64,000 nucleotides of DNA. It comes from Strigops habroptila (Eukaryota > Chordata > Aves > Psittaciformes > Psittacidae). Where the stretch lies: assembly GCF_004027225.2 (NCBI RefSeq), contig NC_044291.2:7362707-7426706 (forward strand), given 5' to 3'. The notes beneath the pieces are model-generated. The model was given only the letters and a program-made list of their open reading frames with translations. It did no database searches and was not told where the DNA came from. How positions within the stretch are numbered: position 1 is the first letter of the stretch; each line of letters starts with the position of its first letter. Made by a program: the position numbers and the translations under genes. Below, piece by piece: positions 58,301-64,000 of the stretch.

Positions 58301-61262
58301 CCCTGGGGAGCACAGGCGCACAGCCTGGGTAAGGCTAATAAGAGAGCTTGGTACACAAGAAGAACTGTGTTGCATTGACAGAAGCAAGCAGGAGAAACAG
58401 GAATAAGAAAAGAAGGTTGTTAGCTTCATCTCTGGTTAAAGCTAAATTGTCTCCATCAGAGTAATACGTTCTCCTTGCATTTTGTTTTCCTCCCCTCTGT
58501 TTTCATCCCTTTGCCCCCTATTCATGCACAGACTCAGTGAAAGTCTCAGGTTCCCTCTTCCCTCCCATAAAGACTCCAGACTGTTTCTTGGGAGTACTTA
58601 ATATCTGGGCCATACCAATTCAGCAGGTGAGTGTCGCCGAATCACAGGATGAACTATACCTCTAGCCTATTTAATGTCTCTTCAAAGCCCACACTTTTAG
58701 AGGCCTGTGATTATGTAAAGAGTCTCAACTCAATTTTTAAAGTAAGTTTACGGCCTTCATAATTGCAGAGGAAAACTTGATAATGCTACTCCTACATACT
58801 CAGAAAGCAGAAGGCAAAAAAGGAAGAAGGAACAAAAAAAACCCCAAACCCTGAAGTTTATCAGATTTTAAGAGTCTCATGAATTTTAAAACCAATCTCT
58901 TAATTCTTTTTTGGAGCCTGACTCATGATTTTCAAACAGTTAGCAATATGGCTGTAGGGATTGTAAGGCTGGTTTGTTATCTTATTAGATAACTTACATA
59001 AAATATCCAAACCCATGGAGACTCTGAGATTGAGTACTGCACTCCAGTACACAGCTGGAGAGAACAGTGTCTGTTCCTTCTGTATAGATGCTGAGGATCT
59101 CTTCTTAATCCAGGTCTCTAGTCACTACTGCAGCATAAATATTTCCCCAAATTTTATTAGTGCTAATCATATGAATGAGAATAGCCATAATATTGATCTT
59201 CATAATACTTAGGTTATTAAATTTGAGTTTGAAGGTAGTTTTGTGGGGCAATTCATAATAATAGTAAATCTCGTCAGCATGCATAACCAGGGAAAACAAG
59301 CCACAGAGCAATAGCATTGCAAACCCAGAGAGAAATATGTTCTAGAGTCTTCCATCCTACCACAAGACTGCACACTGAACAGACATGTGAATAAATTAGC
59401 AATGCCAGAACTGAAGTTGTGCTAATCATTTGATAATCTCAGGTGAACTAATTGATCTGAAATGGGAGAAAAGCCTTTGGATGTTGAAACAATTTGTTCC
59501 AGTATTTCTATGAGGTATATGCACCACCCAGGGGCACTTTATTCCCGGAACATTTACATGCATACAAAGACAAGGATGCTGGTGTGATAAAATGAAAGGG
59601 GATTGCCTTCCACATATAAGCTTATTCAGGCTGTCCACATTCAGTTTCAGACTCACACTTACTGAAGAGGTAGGGAGGTAGCAGAGCTCACCATGCTCAT
59701 ATCTGTCACAGAGTCTCATAGGTGCCTCTGTGCAGATAAGAGGTTTGAGATGCACACAGATATTGGGATGGCTGAAGCTTCTTGCATGGCCTGTGGTGGA
59801 TTAAAGGAAATCTGAGCAGACTTCTCTGTGAAATATCTCTATAATAGGGGCCAGAAAAAGTCTTACCAGCTCTTGTAGCACCTAACAAAGGAGGAACTAA
59901 GAGTGTGGAAGAAGCTGAACGCTGCTACATAAGAAGTTTACAGCATAATTGCCAACTGTACTTGGACTTAATTTTCTCTTGCAGAAGAGTCATAAATAAG
60001 TTTATTGTTTTCACTGCTGGGAACTGAGATATTTTAAAGACAGTGCTGTATCTCCCCGCTTGAACACATCAGCTCCATTGGTGACTGTCCCCTCTATGAT
60101 TGTGGGTGAGCATCCAAAGGTGAAGACTTTATATGCATAGCTGCTGTCTGATTGCTGGAATAGAAGTATCTATCTCAGCTCTCTGTCAGAGTCTTGCAAG
60201 TGTTTGTAGCACTGGGGTGGGATTTTCACTCATGGTAGTGGGGATTGTGCACCAAGAGGGGAGCAGATCTGGTTCTACAAGGATGGAGGAAGGCAAATGA
60301 CAGGATGGCAAAGTCTTTGCATAAAATTGGCTCAGTGAGGTAGAAGAATGTTTCAGCCAAAGTAAGGTTTTGTCAAACTCTTTGATTCTGTTAGTAATAG
60401 AATGTTTCAGGTGATGGATTGGATTCAACATAGTTTTGAAGTCTCAGCCTCTCTGGTCACTAGTGACTATGGTGGAAAAGAGAAATCCAAGAAATAAGCT
60501 GTTTTGACCAAAAATTGTCTAATGAAAACATAATGAGCTGTTCCAGATTCTTCCAGCATGGAAAAAAGCCAGATTCTGCAGACCTGAAAATAGCTGCGAA
60601 AAGGAATAAGCGCCCAGACAACTCCAGCCACTACTGAAGTCGGAGCTCACCCAAATGTGAGCGATTTAAGCTTTGTCTGGAGACACAAAACTGAAGCCCT
60701 TACCAATTACAGATGAGTTATCATCAGGTGCCACAGGGACAGTGCAAAGAGGTTGAGTAGTAAAGGATTAGCCGGTGCACGCAGCAGTATTGAGCAACCC
60801 ACTACTACCTCTTATTGTGCTCATGCCAGTGGAAATTCCTTCTTTAGAATGGAATATTTTATTCTATTTTTAAGAGCTCTCCATTTTTCATGTAAGAAAG
60901 GGACTTGGAGCAGCGTCCAATCTGTAATCAATCAGTCCGCCTTTGCAGAAAAGCTCTGAGGAAGAGCTTCTGCTCTTTGGTCCTTTATCTTCTCTGTGGA
61001 CACACAGAAATTATGTTTCTCAATGGGATTAAGAGTGAGGGAGAGGGAGAACTGCAGCCAGGGCAATCCTCAACTAAACCTTATAGGCTATAGTGCTGTA
61101 GTGACTATCTGTACCAAAACTGTACCCAACCACACTGCTTCTGTCTCCGGTCAGAACAAGCAGATAAGCTTGGATCAGACTTAGAAAAGGTATTTAAGCA
61201 CTTTGTGTGGGTACTTAACCGCCTAAATGCCAAATTCCTGTAGATTTTAGTGGGCTTTACAA
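55346..61262. other. Intronic sequence, nothing firm recognised
   Basis: No exon, RNA gene or recent transposon. A short tandem 'ttacacca' lies at 57159-57175 in a stretch that could be conserved. Around 58635-58700 there is a vague CR1-like start ('gaatcacaggatgaact') that I could not extend. Confidence 0.4.
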
Positions 61263-61360
61263 CACAGAATCACAGAATAGTTTGGGTTGGAAAGGACCTT
61301 AAAGATCATCCAGTTCCAAGCTTTTGAAGAGGATCTCTCACAACCCTAAATGAGGCCATC
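61263..61360 (-). mobile_element. CR1 LINE 3' end fragment
   Basis: Read on +, 'acacagaatcacagaatag', 'tttgggttggaaaggacc', 'ttaaagatcatccagttcc' are the reverse complement of the CR1 3' terminus with its octamers. The match fades after 61330-61360. This is the one younger CR1 fragment here that is opposite to BRINP1. Confidence 0.85.
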
Positions 61361-61744
61361 AGTGATATAACCCATGATTGTATTATCCCTGGTAATAAAT
61401 CACTAGAAATACACCATGATAAAAGGAGGAATAATAGGCACAGCTCACCCAGGGATCTCCAAGCTCTTGGCAGCCATTACTTAAGAGTTCCTTATGATCA
61501 CTAAGGAAAAGGCTGGGTTTTGTTTGTTTGTTTCGAATGAATACATTAATCATTAGTAAAATATTATGCAGTTCATCAAATATATTAATCACTTGCTATT
61601 TGTCAAATAACAGCTCAGTCATATATTATCAGGATGAAACACTTATAATGTGTGTGTATCTAGCCATCACATGATTTATTCAGGCTTTTGTGGACTGAGC
61701 TAGTTACTGACCAGTGTAGGTACAGCTCCCTTGGGATGCAGGGA

Positions 61745-61850
61745 TGTGTTAGGTTGTGAACTCTTGTACCATCTTCTTTGTCGTTCAGCATCTGACACCA
61801 CAGAGTCCTGTGTCTGGGTTTCCTTTTGATGTTACCTCAATAAACATAGT
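61745..61850 (+). repeat. Possible L2/MIR-type 3' tail
   Basis: 'gttgtgaactcttgtaccatcttctttgtcgttcagcatctgacacca' followed by 'gttacctcaataaaca' resembles the tail module seen at 39371-39480. Diverged. Confidence 0.4.
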
Positions 61851-64000
61851 TATAACTCTCTTTATCTATAGCCAATACCAGGTCCAGCTGAGGTAGGAAA
61901 ATTCAACTATTTATTCAAGATCAAACTATGATCTGAGTTCTCCATGTTCTTGTAGGACCAGTGCCTGAACCCAACACCAAGGTCCTCAACCTTTCTGAGA
62001 TATCTCAGCTGTTTAGTGTCTCTCCATCTCCCAGTTGCAGGAAAAGAGGCTTTAGGGATCCCAGTTCACTGCTCCATGATAGATCACACAGTTTTGGTAA
62101 CACTGGGGAAGAACAGAGGAGTCCTTTACCATGTCCCTCCCAGCGCCCTCTCCTATGCCAGCAAACTGGCCTCCTTCCAAAAGTGCCTCAGCAGAGCGAA
62201 ACTACGTGACTGACACTCACCGACTGCCCTTGTCATCCGTGACCAGCATCCCAGGAGACTGCAACTTCTTCCATGCCTTTATTGGTGTCAAACAGCACAG
62301 CCTCTCCCCTGGGTTTTATTAGAGAAGCTGATGCCAAATCACCCAGCTTCCTCCTACTCGATAAAAAATGTTTATAACCCAGTAAATTCTAACATATCAG
62401 CAGCTTGTTATGGAGGGAAAAGGTCATTGGGAGAGAAAGGAAAGGAAAAAAAAGAGTGCCTTTCCATTAGAATCTCTGGCTGGGTGTATATGAGGGAGTC
62501 AGTGCAGGAAAACATCTTTCGATATGATAAAGTCTCATAATAGAAAATGTTGCTGCAATACAGGCCTTGTTTCTTCAGATAAATATTTAATATAGATCAC
62601 TAAAGATTAATCGAGTACAAAAAAGAGTTCTTCCTATGGTTGGTGTAAAGAAAACATGTTCTTGTTATTTTATCATGGAGCCTGAAACAAGAAAAATCCT
62701 ATAGAGAGAAATGCAGGGTACAGTTTCCACAGAGAAACAGCGCACCGCACCAGGATTTATTTAGTGTGTGGGCAGAGGACTTCCCAGAACCAGCTGCAGC
62801 TTGGCATCCATGTGATAAAAATCCCAGTGTAGGAAGAAGTCTCACAGAGTCATCCGTGTTCTGCTAATCTGACTCCTGCACATCCCAGAGTATCCAGGAA
62901 TGGTGAGACTGTAGCACCTATGGGCTCTTGAGAGCTTGCTCCATCCTGGATGAAGGTTGTACGATGGCACGTGTACCATCCCAAGCTGCTCCTCCAGGAA
63001 AGGGCAGTCAGTTCTTTTGGAGTAAGGTAATGTCCCAAGCTTCCGTGAGGAGAGGACCCCCCAGCCTGATCCTGAGGGCTGCTTGCTTTGGCCAGAAGTC
63101 CCCATAAGCATCTCCCTGGCAGTTTCTCTAAGGCATTGTGACTGTTTCAGTGTGTTCCTGACTGTATTGGGCAGCAAAGAATCCATGGTGTTGATGTGAG
63201 ATTTCCCTCTCTCACAGTGCTGGGGCATGCTTAGTCAGCACCATTGTGATGGGTAAATGAAAGGACCTCTTTGCTATCTGCAACACCATCCACAGGAACC
63301 ATGTTCCCAACTGTTTTGCAGCGTTAAATAGGACAGTTACAGAGAATAAATCATAAATAGCAGCAGAGGCAGTCAGAGGGAGAAAAGAAGAGTCGCAGGC
63401 AAGGGAGGAGAGAAAAGAGATACGATTTCAGCTGAGACTGAAATGGAACAAAGAGTCAATGAGATGAAGAGCTAGATGGGGGTTGTTCCAGATGGCCAGC
63501 CCCACTGACGTGAAGCCTCTTGCACCACCAGCATCTTGTGATCAGCTTGTGAAGGAGGAGGGCCGCTTAGATGAGCAGTGGATGTGGGCAGGAGAATCTG
63601 GCTGTGCTCAGGGATGTGGGAAATAGAGGAGCCCCCTCCCAAATGCATGTTTTAGAGACCAGAATCAGCTCTGGAGAGAGGGATGCTGTAACATTTTCCC
63701 ACTTCTCCAACAAGCCGTGTCTAGTTGCTTCTCTACAGGTGGTGCTTTGTTTTCCTGCTTGACTTTTTCCTGTGGACACCTTTCCTGTTTTGGGAATGTT
63801 CATGTCAAACAGTCAACAAAACACTAGTCCACTTGTTCGGCTCTCCCCAGGAGAGAGGCCAAGGGAAGGATGGTTGAATCTCACCAGTCATATCCCAGTC
63901 ATACTGCTCTGTGCAGTGCTGGGAGGCATTCAAGAAAGGTAGCTAGGAAGAAGATGGAAAAAGCATGGTTAGATAAGGATGATTGACTTTATTTTTGTGG
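61851..64000. other. Intronic sequence to the end of the window, nothing recognised
   Basis: No exon or named repeat was seen on either strand. The open frames (for example 62842-63228 minus) lack homology that I recognise and lack splice-site support. Confidence 0.45.

Larger units (their letters stand above)
46528..64000 (+). other. BRINP1: BRINP1 intron 2 (start only)
   Basis: It begins GTACGT at 46528 and continues past the window end. I looked for exon 3 (expected to begin with the residues that follow KIYR and enter the MACPF domain) and did not find it, which fits the very long introns of this gene. If the intron were retained, the frame would stay open to a stop at 46691-46693. Confidence 0.8.

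Noticed and set aside
58635..58700. CR1-like 'gaatcacaggatgaact' start
   Set aside because: The match could not be extended to further CR1 modules, so it may be chance.
46531..64000. BRINP1 exon 3
   Set aside because: I looked for the codons that follow KIYR into the MACPF domain in a proper splice-site context and found none. It probably lies beyond the window.

Overview
The window is vertebrate nuclear DNA, most likely from a bird. The evidence is several CR1 LINE copies ending in the diagnostic ATTCTATG-type 3' repeat, old MIR-like SINE remnants, a low repeat load, and one recognisable vertebrate coding exon with normal splice sites. A crocodilian or turtle cannot be fully excluded. No bacterial, viral or organellar genes were seen, and almost every open frame is chance or antisense to repeats.

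The one protein gene I can support is the 5' end of BRINP1 (BMP/retinoic-acid-inducible neural-specific protein 1, formerly DBC1/FAM5A), on the + strand. A CpG island at about 18120-19900 holds the inferred promoter and a non-coding first exon ending at a perfect donor (19201/19202). Intron 1 (19202-46259, about 27 kb) leads to exon 2 (46260-46527), which carries the start codon at 46310, the signal peptide, and 72 whole codons plus two bases of the next, up to the start of the MACPF region. Intron 2 begins at 46528 and runs past the end of the window; exon 3 was not found.

Layout: 1-18100 is upstream non-coding flank with MIR-like remnants, a small tandem repeat, a homeodomain-motif cluster (2377-2426) and a long 5'-truncated CR1 (13551-14716). 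18120-19900 is the BRINP1 promoter island, with a consensus-perfect RE1/NRSE (REST site), GC boxes, a G-quadruplex motif and a first exon crowded with upstream ORFs. Intron 1 holds a second CpG island with a perfect CTCF core (21889-21902), one ancient CR1, several MIR-like pieces and many AT-rich stretches. Intron 2 holds a pair of adjoining old CR1 ends, three further CR1 copies in + orientation, one short CR1 in - orientation, and a forkhead-like motif cluster (54048-54265).

Read together, this looks like a neural gene under REST silencing, with probable translational restraint by upstream ORFs and an unusual distant-branch-point type acceptor at exon 2. I found no wholly new biological system. 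The most interesting items are the RE1, the five upstream ORFs, the 87-nt pyrimidine tract at exon 2, and the intronic CTCF island. All calls are by eye; no database was searched.
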